NCBI GenBank assembly: GCA_963716245.1
Contig: OY970300.1
Span: forward strand, 496,001 to 560,000
Direction of reading: 5' to 3'
DNA: 64,000 bases
Source: VRUE01 sp963716245
Lineage (GTDB): Bacteria; Actinomycetota; Thermoleophilia; Solirubrobacterales; 70-9
Part shown: one piece after another, positions 16,389-23,960 of the stretch
Position numbering within the stretch: the stretch's first letter is position 1
Layout of the letters: every line of letters begins with the position of its first letter
Translations under genes and position numbers: made by a program
The notes under the pieces: generated by a model
Database searches by the model: none
Told to the model about the DNA's origin: nothing
The model's input: the letters and a program-made list of their open reading frames with translations, nothing else

Positions 16389-17236
16389 GCGGGGCGCGGC
16401 CCCGTCAGGGCGGCGCCGAGGTCGGCGTCGTCGTCGCGACCCGCAACCGGCGCGACGCGCTCGTGCGCACGCTCGGGCGGCTGGAGGCGCTGCCGGAGCG
16501 GCCGCCCGTGGTCGTCGTCGACAACGCGTCCGGCGACGGCACCGCCGCGGCGGTCGCCGACCGGTTCCCCCGGGTCGACCTGCTGGCGCTGGATCGCAAC
16601 CACGGCGTCGCCGCGCGGAACCTCGGCGTGCGGCACCTCGGCACGGCCGCCGTCGCCTTCTGCGACGACGACTCGTGGTGGGAGCCCGGATCGCTGGGCC
16701 AGGCCGCCGAGCTGTTCCGGCGCTTCCCCACGGTCGGGCTGCTCGCCAGCCGCATCGTGGTCGGCGAGGAGCGCCGGCTCGACCCGACCTCGGCGCGGAT
16801 GCGCGGCGCTCCCGCGCCCGGCCTCCCGGGCCCGCGCGTGCGGGGCTTCGTGGCCTGCGGGACGATCGTCCGCCGCGCCGCCTTCCTCGAGGCGCAGGGC
16901 TTCTGCGAGCGCTTCCTGATCGGCGGGGAGGAGGCTCTGCTGGCGATCGACATGCGCGCCGCCGGCTGGGACCTCTGCTACGTGGAAAGGCTGGTCGCGG
17001 TGCACGCCCCCGACGGCGCCGAGCGCGCCGGCCGCTCCTGGCGCAACCGGCGCAACGACCTCTGGACCTCCTGGTTGCGGATGCCCGCCCGCCGGGCCGT
17101 CCGCGACACGCTCGACCTCGCCCGGGACGCGCGCGGCGACGCCGCCGCGCGCCGCGCGCTGGTCGCCGCCCTGCCGGGCCTTCCCTGGGCGCTGCGCCAC
17201 CGCCGGCCGCCCCGGCGGACCGGTTATTCGGTCTGA
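16385..17236 (+). CDS. Family 2 glycosyltransferase
   Basis: A 283-residue GT2 enzyme: VGVVVATRNRRDALVRTLG, VVVDNASGDGT, and FCDDDSWWEPGS, with the metal-binding Asp residues near 90. The C-terminal part contains GGEEALLAIDMRAAGWDLCYV, the usual acceptor and base region. The start is GTG in a GTGA overlap. It is the last gene of the coupled operon. The sugar it transfers is unknown. Confidence 0.85.
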   Translation: MSGARPRQGGAEVGVVVATRNRRDALVRTLGRLEALPERPPVVVVDNASGDGTAAAVADRFPRVDLLALDRNHGVAARNLGVRHLGTAAVAFCDDDSWWEPGSLGQAAELFRRFPTVGLLASRIVVGEERRLDPTSARMRGAPAPGLPGPRVRGFVACGTIVRRAAFLEAQGFCERFLIGGEEALLAIDMRAAGWDLCYVERLVAVHAPDGAERAGRSWRNRRNDLWTSWLRMPARRAVRDTLDLARDARGDAAARRALVAALPGLPWALRHRRPPRRTGYSV

Positions 17237-17258
17237 GCGGCGGCGTAGGTTGCGCCGC

Positions 17259-17342
17259 ATGAGGGTGCTGTTCGGCATCTACCTCGGCGGGATCCTGCTG
17301 ACGGTCTCCTATTTCGTCGTAATCGGCCTCACCCACCACTAG
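17259..17342 (+). CDS. 27-residue single-span membrane peptide
   Basis: A small ORF: ATG 17259, stop TAG 17340-17342. The product MRVLFGIYLGGILLTVSYFV plus VIGLTHH is one hydrophobic helix with a basic N terminus and a His-rich end. It ends two bases before the DUF6766 gene, so the two are probably translated together. I cannot name it. The spacing and clean membrane-helix composition make it likely to be real. Confidence 0.55.
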   Translation: MRVLFGIYLGGILLTVSYFVVIGLTHH

Positions 17343-17344
17343 CG

Positions 17345-18019
17345 ATGCGGCGCTTCGTCAAGGAGAACTCGCTCGGGCTCGTCTTCGGCGGGCTCTTCCT
17401 CGCCAGCCTGGTGGGCCAGGCGATCGCCGGCCACCTCGCCTACAACCAGGACCAGCTCGACCACGGCGAGGAGGCGATCTCGCTCGGCCGCTACCTCACC
17501 TCGTCGGACTTCGGCCAGGCGGTGATGGAGAACTGGCAGTCCGAGTACCTCCAGTTCCTGCTCTTCCTGCTGCTGACCATCTGGCTCCTGCAGAAGGGCT
17601 CGCCCGAGTCCAAGAAGGAGGACGAGCTGGGTCGGGAGTCCGAGGAGGAGCAGATGATCGGCGACGCCGCGAAGCGCACCTCGCCCAAGCCGGCCCGGGC
17701 GGGCGGCTGGCGGGCCGCGCTCTACGGCAACTCGCTGCTCGTCGTCATGGCGCTGATCTTCCTCGGCAGCTGGCTCGCCCAGTCGCTGACCGGCTGGAAC
17801 GCCTACAACCAGGAGCAGCTCGACCACGGCGCCGAGGCGATCGGCTGGCTCTCCTACCTCGGCAACCCCGAGTTCTGGGAAACGACGCTGCAGAACTGGC
17901 AGTCGGAGTTCCTCGCGGTCGGCTCCTTCGCCGTCTTCGCGATCTTCCTGCGCCAGCGCGGCTCGCCGGAGTCCAAGCCGGTTGGCGCCGCCCACACCGA
18001 CACCGGCCTCGAGGGCTGA
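17345..18019 (+). CDS. DUF6766-like membrane protein with an internal duplication
   Basis: A 224-residue protein of unknown function with four predicted membrane helices in two copies of one unit. Copy one (residues ~1-90) and copy two (~120-215) share the order: basic N terminus, NSL, hydrophobic helix, AYNQ-x-QLDHG, LGRYL or LSYLG, NWQSE, second helix, QxGSPESK. The linker between copies is charged and should be cytoplasmic. It resembles the DUF6766 family. No catalytic motif is visible. Confidence 0.75.
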   Translation: MRRFVKENSLGLVFGGLFLASLVGQAIAGHLAYNQDQLDHGEEAISLGRYLTSSDFGQAVMENWQSEYLQFLLFLLLTIWLLQKGSPESKKEDELGRESEEEQMIGDAAKRTSPKPARAGGWRAALYGNSLLVVMALIFLGSWLAQSLTGWNAYNQEQLDHGAEAIGWLSYLGNPEFWETTLQNWQSEFLAVGSFAVFAIFLRQRGSPESKPVGAAHTDTGLEG

Positions 18020-18027
18020 CCACCTCC

Positions 18028-18075
18028 CCGACGGGCCTGAAACAGGACTCGGGAGTCGCGTTTTAGGCCCGTCGG
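18028..18075. repeat. Intergenic hairpin, CGACGGGCC class
   Basis: Arms 18028-18042 and 18061-18075 pair over 15 positions (one G-T), with a second small stem GACTC/GAGTC inside the loop. The left half CGACGGGCCTGAAACAGG is identical over 18 bases to 56802-56819. It lies between the DUF6766 gene and the epimerase-like gene, both on the plus strand. No T-run follows. Confidence 0.75.
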
Positions 18076-18093
18076 CAGGGGAATACGGCACGT

Positions 18094-19146
18094 ATGGGGA
18101 TGCGCGTCGTAGTCGTCGGGGCGACCGGGAACGTCGGCACCAGCGTGGTCGAGGCGCTCGGCCGGGAGCCGCGGGTCGAGGAGATCGTCGGGCTCGCCCG
18201 CCGCCTGCCCGAGCTGGAGATGCCGAAGACGCGCTGGGTGGAGGGCGATGTGAGCGGCGACCTCGAGGGGGCGTTCCGCGGCGCCGACGCCGTCGTCCAC
18301 CTCGCCTGGGCGATCCAGCCCTCGCGCGACGAAGCGACCCTGGAGCGGATCAACGTCGAGGGGAGCGGCCGGGTCTTCGAGGCGGCCGCGGCGGCCGGCG
18401 TGCCGGCGCTCGTCTACGCCTCCTCCGTCGGCGCCTACGGGCCGGGCCCGAAGGACCGCGCGGTCGACGAGTCGTGGCCGACGACCGGCGTCGCCACCTC
18501 CTTCTACTCGCGCCACAAGGCGGCGGTCGAGGCGCTTCTCGACGGCTTCGAAGCGCGCCACCCCGCGGTCCGGGTCGTCCGGCTGCGGCCGGCGCTGATC
18601 TTCAAGGGGGAGGCGGCCAGCGAGATCCGCCGCCTCTTCGTCGGGCCGTTCCTGCCGAGCTTCCTGGTCCGGCCCGGCCTGATCCCGGTCGTGCCCCGGA
18701 TCGCTGGCCTGCGCTTCCAGGCGGTCCACTCCAGGGACGTGGGCGAGGCCTACCGCCAGGCGGTCGTCCGCGACGTGCGCGGAGCCTTCAACCTCGCCGC
18801 CGAGCCGGTGCTCGACCCCGAGCGGCTGGCGGAGACCCTCGACGCGCGCCCGTTCGACCTGCCGCCGCGGGTCGTCCGCGGCCTGGTGGACTGGAGCTGG
18901 AAGCTGCGCCTGCAGCCCTCGCCGCCGGGCTGGCTCGACATGGCCCTGCGGGTGCCACTGATGGACAGCGGCCGGGCGCGCCGGGAGCTGGGCTGGCAGC
19001 CCCGCGTCGACGCGACCGAGGCGCTGCTCGAGCTGCTCGAGGGCATCCGCTGCTCGGAGGGGATGCGGACGCCGCCGCTGGAGAGCGATGCCGGCGGGCC
19101 GGCGCGGCTCGGGGAGCTGCGCAGCGGCGTCGGCGCCCGTCAGTGA
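18094..19146 (+). CDS. NAD-dependent epimerase/dehydratase family protein (extended SDR)
   Basis: A 350-residue extended SDR. It starts with the Rossmann motif VVVVGATGNVGTSVVEAL. It has YASSVGAYG at the catalytic Ser, but the usual YxxxK is replaced near FYSRHKAAVEALL (Tyr-Ser-Arg-His-Lys keeps the Tyr and Lys with three residues between). The substrate domain is uncharacterised, so sugar epimerase, reductase or atypical binding are all possible. ATG 18100 is also in frame. Confidence 0.8.
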   Translation: MGMRVVVVGATGNVGTSVVEALGREPRVEEIVGLARRLPELEMPKTRWVEGDVSGDLEGAFRGADAVVHLAWAIQPSRDEATLERINVEGSGRVFEAAAAAGVPALVYASSVGAYGPGPKDRAVDESWPTTGVATSFYSRHKAAVEALLDGFEARHPAVRVVRLRPALIFKGEAASEIRRLFVGPFLPSFLVRPGLIPVVPRIAGLRFQAVHSRDVGEAYRQAVVRDVRGAFNLAAEPVLDPERLAETLDARPFDLPPRVVRGLVDWSWKLRLQPSPPGWLDMALRVPLMDSGRARRELGWQPRVDATEALLELLEGIRCSEGMRTPPLESDAGGPARLGELRSGVGARQ

Positions 19147-19177
19147 GCGCCGGGCATCCGAGCGGCGAGCCGCCGGA

Positions 19178-19549
19178 TCAGCGGCGCAGCTCGGCCAGCG
19201 CCGCGTCGCGCCCTTCGTGCATCGAGATCGACTTTTCGACGCCGGTGATCTTGAGCAGCCGCCGCACCTGGTGGTTTATGCAGCAGACCACGAGCTGGCC
19301 CTTGCCCCCGCTGCCGCCATTCGGGTCGAGCCGCTGCCAGGCCCTGACGATCAGGGCGATCCCGGTCGAGTCGATGAATTCGCATTCCGAGAGGTCGAGC
19401 ATGATCGAGGCGTCCTCGTCGGCGAGCGCCTCCTCCAGGGCACGCTCCAGCTCCGGCGCGGTGTTCATGTCGAGCTCGCCGCGCACGGTGAAGGCGCGAA
19501 TCCCGCCTTCCAGCTCCTCAACCTGCACGTCAAAGGGGGCCGGACTCAC
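19178..19549 (-). CDS. STAS-domain anti-anti-sigma factor
   Basis: A 123-residue STAS protein of the RsbV/SpoIIAA class. It opens FDVQVEELEGGIRAFTVRGELDMNTAPELERAL. The phosphorylatable Ser lies in LDLSECEFIDSTGIALIV. Unphosphorylated, such proteins bind the anti-sigma kinase and free the sigma factor. The kinase candidate is the divergent gene at 19681 and the phosphatase candidate is at 4310-5716. The start is a GTG and shares its upstream region with the kinase promoter. Confidence 0.88.
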   Translation of the reverse strand: MSPAPFDVQVEELEGGIRAFTVRGELDMNTAPELERALEEALADEDASIMLDLSECEFIDSTGIALIVRAWQRLDPNGGSGGKGQLVVCCINHQVRRLLKITGVEKSISMHEGRDAALAELRR

Positions 19550-19586
19550 GCCGCGATCCTATCGCAGCCGGACGGCCGGTTCACTG

Positions 19587-19611
19587 GTTTCGCCGGGTCA
19601 CCCGAGGGGTA
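19587..19611 (+). promoter_or_regulatory. SigB/SigF-type promoter for the RsbW-like gene
   Basis: GTTT (19587-19590) and GGGTA (19607-19611) with a 16-base spacer lie in the divergent region between the STAS gene and the RsbW-like gene, 70 bases before the latter's ATG. This placement suggests that the sigma factor controls its own inhibitor. Confidence 0.6.
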
Positions 19612-19680
19612 GCGAAGGCACGAGAGCCGGGCGACTATGCTCGGCGCCGCGGGACCAGCTCCCCGCGGGGAATGCGCTCC

Positions 19681-20520
19681 ATGGCAGACAGCCCGACGAT
19701 CAGCGACAAGCCGAGGGGGCTCCAGATGATGCTTCCCGCGAAAGCCGAGAATGTTGCGGTGATCCGACACGCACTTGCCGGCCTGGCCGAGGAGATCGGC
19801 ATGGACGAACCCGGCCTCGCGGATCTCAAGACGGTCGTCACCGAGGCCTGCATGAACGTCGTCGTCCACGCATACGACGGCGAGCCCGGCCCGCTCAGCG
19901 TCGAAGCGCGGCCCGACAGCAGCGGTCTGACCGTGACCGTGCGCGACAAGGGGGTCGGGATGCGGCCCCAGGCGGACGTCGAGGCCTCCAGCCTGCGGCT
20001 GGGGCTCTCGCTGATCGCCGCCCTCTCGAGCAGCTTCGCCATCTCGGGCGGCATCGATCGGGGCACCGAGGTGACGATGCGGGTGCCGCTGCACGGCGGC
20101 GGCGCCAACGGGAAGGGCGACGAGGTCTCGCTCGAGCCGGCCGGAGTCGACACCACCGAGCTGGTCACCGACGCCCCCGAGCTGCTCGCTCCGGTGCTGG
20201 CGCGCATGGTGGGAGCCCTGGCGGCGCGACGCGACCTGACCGTCGACCGCGTCTCCGACGCGGTCCTCGTCACCGACGCGATCGCCGAGGCGGCCCCCTC
20301 CCGCTTCGCCGACGGCCGCGTCCGGCTCGGCCTCGACGATCGCGAGGGCGCGATCGAGCTGCGCGTCGGACCGATGGAAGCCGGGGCAGCCCAGCGCATC
20401 CGCGAGGAGCTCGAAGTCCCCGACGTGGGGGGATCGCTCGAGGCGCTCGCCGACGAGCTCACCGTCGATCAGTCCGACGACGGCGAGTACCTCGTCATTC
20501 GCTTCGCTGCTGCTCCCTGA
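19681..20520 (+). CDS. RsbW-like anti-sigma kinase with a degenerate second GHKL-like domain
   Basis: A 279-residue protein. Residues ~15-140 form a standard GHKL kinase domain with N-box TEACMNVVVHAY (54-65), DKGVGM and a GLSLIAALS lid region. Residues ~165-279 look like a second, decayed copy: helix, VTDAIAEA in place of the N-box, strands RVRLGLDD and IELRVGP, then GGSLEALADE. The second copy lacks the Asn and Gly-rich lid, so it should not hydrolyse ATP. RsbW proteins are normally about 150 residues. The 3' end overlaps the sigma gene by 26 bases, tail to tail. Confidence 0.8.
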   Translation: MADSPTISDKPRGLQMMLPAKAENVAVIRHALAGLAEEIGMDEPGLADLKTVVTEACMNVVVHAYDGEPGPLSVEARPDSSGLTVTVRDKGVGMRPQADVEASSLRLGLSLIAALSSSFAISGGIDRGTEVTMRVPLHGGGANGKGDEVSLEPAGVDTTELVTDAPELLAPVLARMVGALAARRDLTVDRVSDAVLVTDAIAEAAPSRFADGRVRLGLDDREGAIELRVGPMEAGAAQRIREELEVPDVGGSLEALADELTVDQSDDGEYLVIRFAAAP

Positions 20521-21307
20521 TCTGCTCGCGGATGCGGGCGAGGGCGCGGCGCAGGATGCGTGAGACGTGCATCTGTGAGTGGCCGATCCGCTCGGCGATC
20601 TGCGACTGCGTCATGTCCTCGGCGAAGCGCAGCTTGAGCACAAGCCGCTCGCGCTCGTCCAGGTAGGGCAGCGCGGCGTCGAGTGCGATCCGGCCCTCGA
20701 CCAGCTCGTAGCCGTCGTCTTCGGCGCCCACCCACTCGGCCGGCGCCGCCTCGTCGCCGTCCTCGGCGCCGCCGGCCGGCCGGTCGAGCGAGAGCGGCCG
20801 GCGGTTGTGGTTCGCCTCGAGCACTTCCAGGACGTCGGTCTGCTCGACCTCGAGCCGCTCGGCGATCTCGGCGACCGAGGGCGAGCGCTGCAGCTGCTTG
20901 GTCAGCTCCGTGATCGCTTTGTCGACCTCGGCCATCAGGTCGTGCAGGCCGCGCGGCACGCGGACCGTCCAGACGCGGTCGCGGAAGTGGCGTTTCAGCT
21001 CGCCGAGGATGGTCGGCGAGGCGAAGGCGGTGAAGGGGATGCCCCGCTCGGGGTCGAAGCGGTCGACCGCGTTGATCAGGCCGAGGTTGGCGACCTGGAG
21101 CAGGTCGTCGAAGGACTCGCTGGCGCCGCGGTAGCGCAGCGCGAGGCGCTTGGCGAAGGGGAGGTTGCGGCGGACCAGCTCCTCGCGGATCGCCGGGTCG
21201 CGGGTCTGGGCGAAGCGCCTCCACAGCTCGGTCTCCCCGGCCAGGGCCTCGTCCGTCCCGGGACCGGGGACTGGCTCGTTCTCCTCTCTTTGCCGCTTCG
21301 TTGCCAT
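20495..21307 (-). CDS. SigB/SigF/SigG-family RNA polymerase sigma factor
   Basis: A 270-residue alternative sigma factor. Region 2 contains FAKRLALRYRGASESFDDLLQ and then NLGLINAVDRFDPERG. Region 3 has RVPRGLHDLM and SVAEIAERLEV. Region 4 ends with LDERERLVLKLRFAEDMTQS and a helix-turn-helix IAERIGHSQMHVSRILRRAL. This is the SigB/SigF stress class. The ATG is at 21307. A matching promoter about 100 bases upstream (21408-21433) suggests autoregulation. It faces the RsbW-like gene with overlapping 3' ends. Confidence 0.93.
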   Translation of the reverse strand: MATKRQREENEPVPGPGTDEALAGETELWRRFAQTRDPAIREELVRRNLPFAKRLALRYRGASESFDDLLQVANLGLINAVDRFDPERGIPFTAFASPTILGELKRHFRDRVWTVRVPRGLHDLMAEVDKAITELTKQLQRSPSVAEIAERLEVEQTDVLEVLEANHNRRPLSLDRPAGGAEDGDEAAPAEWVGAEDDGYELVEGRIALDAALPYLDERERLVLKLRFAEDMTQSQIAERIGHSQMHVSRILRRALARIREQIREQQRSE

Positions 21308-21407
21308 CGCTGAAGCACGGACGGTACTGGGAATGCGAAACCGCCCTGGAGCCTTCAACGGGCCGTGCGGCGCTGTGTAAGCCCGTTTCCGGACCGACGA
21401 CAAGCCG

Positions 21408-21433
21408 TTACCCGGCGTGGCTGCCTGGAAAAC
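21408..21433 (-). promoter_or_regulatory. SigB/SigF-type promoter for the sigma gene (autoregulatory)
   Basis: On the minus strand GTTT (21433-21430) and GGGTAA (21413-21408) are separated by 16 bases and read toward the sigma gene, whose ATG is about 100 bases further on. The site overlaps the upstream region of superoxide dismutase on the other strand. Confidence 0.55.
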
Positions 21434-21487
21434 CCTGCGGCGACTAGGCTCCGTGCGACCTCCAAATCGATCAAGAGGAGAACTCCG

Positions 21488-22087
21488 ATGGCTTTCTCGG
21501 TTCCCGACCTTCCCTACGCATACGACGCGCTCGAGCCCCATATCGACGAGGCGACGATGCGCGTCCACCACGACAAGCACCATCAGGCCTACGTCGACAA
21601 AGCGAACGACGCCCTGGCCGGGACCGAGTGGGCGGACCGCGACGTCGAGGACGTCCTGCGCAACCTCTCCAGCCTGCCGCAGGACAAGCAGGGCCCGGTC
21701 CGCAACAACGCCGGCGGGCATTCCAACCACACCCTCTTCTGGCAGATGCTCAGCCCCGACGGCGGCGGCGCCCCGAGCGGCGAGCTGGCCTCGGCGATCG
21801 ACGAGAAGTTCGGCTCCTTCGATTCCTTCAAGGACGAGTTCAAAGCCGCCGGCATCGCCCGCTTCGGCTCCGGCTGGGCCTGGCTGGTCAAGGACGACTC
21901 CGGGATCGCGGTGGTCTCGACCGCCAACCAGGACTCGCCGATCTCCGACGGGCAGACGCCGCTGCTCGGCTGCGACGTCTGGGAGCACGCCTACTACCTC
22001 AAGTACCAGAACAAGCGCCCGGAATACATCGACGCGTTCTGGAACGTCGTGAACTGGCAGTACGTGGCCGAGCGCTACGCGGCGTAG
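21488..22087 (+). CDS. Iron/manganese superoxide dismutase
   Basis: A 199-residue enzyme that disproportionates superoxide. Metal ligands are visible as HHDKHHQAY (second ligand His nearby), HSNHTLFW, and DVWEHAYYLKYQNKRPEY (Asp and His). The start ATG has AAGAGGAG upstream. Fe versus Mn use is hard to settle from sequence alone. No SigF-like promoter is seen on this strand, although a stress role would fit the adjacent sigma gene. Confidence 0.95.
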   Translation: MAFSVPDLPYAYDALEPHIDEATMRVHHDKHHQAYVDKANDALAGTEWADRDVEDVLRNLSSLPQDKQGPVRNNAGGHSNHTLFWQMLSPDGGGAPSGELASAIDEKFGSFDSFKDEFKAAGIARFGSGWAWLVKDDSGIAVVSTANQDSPISDGQTPLLGCDVWEHAYYLKYQNKRPEYIDAFWNVVNWQYVAERYAA

Positions 22088-22096
22088 CAGGCGGCT

Positions 22097-23734
22097 CTAG
22101 GCGCTGACGGCCGGCCGCGCGGCCTCGGGGAGGTCGCGCGGTGCGGTGCCCTCCTTCGGGGGGACCTTGCTCATCGCGTGCTCGGCCAGCGCGGTGATCG
22201 TGAGGCTGGGGTTGACGCCGACGTTGGCCGGGATCGCGGCCCCGTCGCAGACGAGCAGGTTCTCGTAGCCGAAGACTCGCTGGTCGGCGTCGACGACGCC
22301 GTCCTCGGGGCCGTGGCCGATCACCGCGCCGCCGAGGATGTGGGCGGTGGTCGGGATGTTCATCAGCGCCTCGGTGAGCGAGCTCTGTGCGACGCCGCCG
22401 GTCCGCTCGGCGATCCATTCGGCCGCCTCGTTGGCGACCGGGATGAAGGTCGGGTTCGGTTTCTCGGGGTCCTGCTCGGTTTGGAGCCGCACGTCGCCCG
22501 AGCGCTTCAGCTTCGGCCGCAGCGCAATCGCGTTGTCGAGCGTCTGCATGACGAGCAGGATGATCGTGCGGCGCGACCAGCCCCGCGGCCAGAGCGTCTT
22601 GGCGAACCTGACGGGGTGGCGGACGATCTGCGCGAGCAGCTTCAGCGGTCGGGTGGCCCGCGTGCCGTCGCCGACCAGCAGCGTGTAGAGGGTGCTCATC
22701 GAGTCGCCGGCGTGGCCGTAGCTGACCGTCTCGATGTGCGTGTGCGGGTCGGGGTAGATGCTGGAGCTGATCGCGACCCGCTTGGTCAGGTCGCCGGGGT
22801 AGTCCTCGGGCACGGTGACGGCGAGGATCATCTCGCTGTTGGTCCGGACCAGCTCGCCGAGCCGCGGGGAGATGCGCGGCAGCGAGCCGCCGAGCCGGCA
22901 GCGCTGCAGCAGCTTGTTGGTGCCGAGCGGGCCGGCGGCGACGATCACGCCGCGGGCAGTCGTCGTGCGGCGGCCACGGCCGCGCAGCATCCCCGACCGC
23001 TCGCTGGTAACGGCGTAGCCGTCGCTCCCGTCGGCGGCGCCGAGCGGGCGGATGTCGGTGACGAGCCGGTCGGGGGTCACCTTCGCCCCGTGCCGTTCGG
23101 CGAACCAGAGGTAGTTCTTGACCAGCGTGTTCTTGGCGCCGACGGGGCAGCCGACCATGCAGCGGCCACAGTGCGTGCAGCCGGTCCGGTCCGGTCCCTC
23201 GCCGCCGAAGTAGGGGTCGGGGACGGTCTCGCCGGCCTCGCCAAGGAAGACCCCGATCGGGGTCTTGCCGTAGGTGTCGCCGACGCCGATCTCCTCGCCG
23301 AACTCGCGCAGCAGCTGGTCGGCGTCGTCGTCGTCGGTGTGGACGACCACGCCGAGCATCCGCTGGGCGGTCTCGTAGTGCGGCGCGAGCGCCCGCTGCC
23401 AGTCCTCGAGGTCGCCCCACTGCGGGTCCTCGAAGAAGGGTGCGGGGGGCACGTAGAGCGTGTTGGCGTAGCCGAGGCTGCCGCCGCCGACGCCGCTGCC
23501 GCTGACCACGGCGACGTCCTTGAAGGTGGAGAGCCGGAAGATCCCGCGCAGGCCGAGTCGCGGCGCCCAGAAGTAGCGGCGCAGGTCCCAGGTCGACTTG
23601 GGGAAGTCGTCGTCGCCGAACCGCTTGCCGCACTCGATCACGGCGACCGAGTAGCCCTTTTCGGCCAGCCGCAGCGCCGAGACGCTGCCGCCGAACCCGG
23701 AGCCCACGACTATCCAGTCGTAATCGTGGGCCAT
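22097..23734 (-). CDS. GMC-family oxidoreductase (cholesterol oxidase-like)
   Basis: A 545-residue FAD enzyme. The N-terminal dinucleotide motif is IVVGSGFGGSVSALRLAEKG. The C-terminal GMC part includes the catalytic region near TTAHILGGAVIGHG and VCDGAAIPANVGVNPSLTIT. A Cys-rich insert CTHCGRCMVGCPVGAKNT, seen in the ChoD-like subgroup, could hold a metal centre. The substrate is probably a sterol or other alcohol, but this is not determinable. It follows rubredoxin by 16 bases on the same strand, so rubredoxin may carry its electrons. Confidence 0.85.
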   Translation of the reverse strand: MAHDYDWIVVGSGFGGSVSALRLAEKGYSVAVIECGKRFGDDDFPKSTWDLRRYFWAPRLGLRGIFRLSTFKDVAVVSGSGVGGGSLGYANTLYVPPAPFFEDPQWGDLEDWQRALAPHYETAQRMLGVVVHTDDDDADQLLREFGEEIGVGDTYGKTPIGVFLGEAGETVPDPYFGGEGPDRTGCTHCGRCMVGCPVGAKNTLVKNYLWFAERHGAKVTPDRLVTDIRPLGAADGSDGYAVTSERSGMLRGRGRRTTTARGVIVAAGPLGTNKLLQRCRLGGSLPRISPRLGELVRTNSEMILAVTVPEDYPGDLTKRVAISSSIYPDPHTHIETVSYGHAGDSMSTLYTLLVGDGTRATRPLKLLAQIVRHPVRFAKTLWPRGWSRRTIILLVMQTLDNAIALRPKLKRSGDVRLQTEQDPEKPNPTFIPVANEAAEWIAERTGGVAQSSLTEALMNIPTTAHILGGAVIGHGPEDGVVDADQRVFGYENLLVCDGAAIPANVGVNPSLTITALAEHAMSKVPPKEGTAPRDLPEAARPAVSA

Positions 23735-23750
23735 TGCGGAGGTCGCCGGC

Positions 23751-23942
23751 CTAGGCCTCGCCCGGCTCGAGCGGGCGAAAGTCGCTGGTCCTCGCTCCGC
23801 AGACGGGGCAGAACCAGTCTTTGGGAATGTCCTCGAAGGCGGTCCCCGGCGGGATGCCGCCGTCGGGATCGCCGATCGCGGGGTCGTAGATGAACCCGCA
23901 GCTCTCGCAGATCCACAGGGTCGCTTCCTTGGTCGCCTCCAT
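23751..23942 (-). CDS. Rubredoxin
   Basis: A 63-residue one-iron electron carrier. The four Cys ligands are CESCG near the N terminus and CPVCG near residue 48, with the conserved YDPAIGDPDGGIPPGT loop and DIPKDWFCP between. ATG 23942 is preferred; GTG 23948 is two codons upstream. It lies between lemA (upstream) and the GMC oxidoreductase (downstream), with gaps of under 20 bases on each side. Confidence 0.95.
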   Translation of the reverse strand: MEATKEATLWICESCGFIYDPAIGDPDGGIPPGTAFEDIPKDWFCPVCGARTSDFRPLEPGEA

Positions 23943-23960
23943 GCTCACAGCTTAGAACGC

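Noticed and set aside
23160..23230. A ferredoxin gene from the CTHCGRCMVGCP motif
   Set aside because: The motif is in frame within the GMC oxidoreductase and not a separate ORF.
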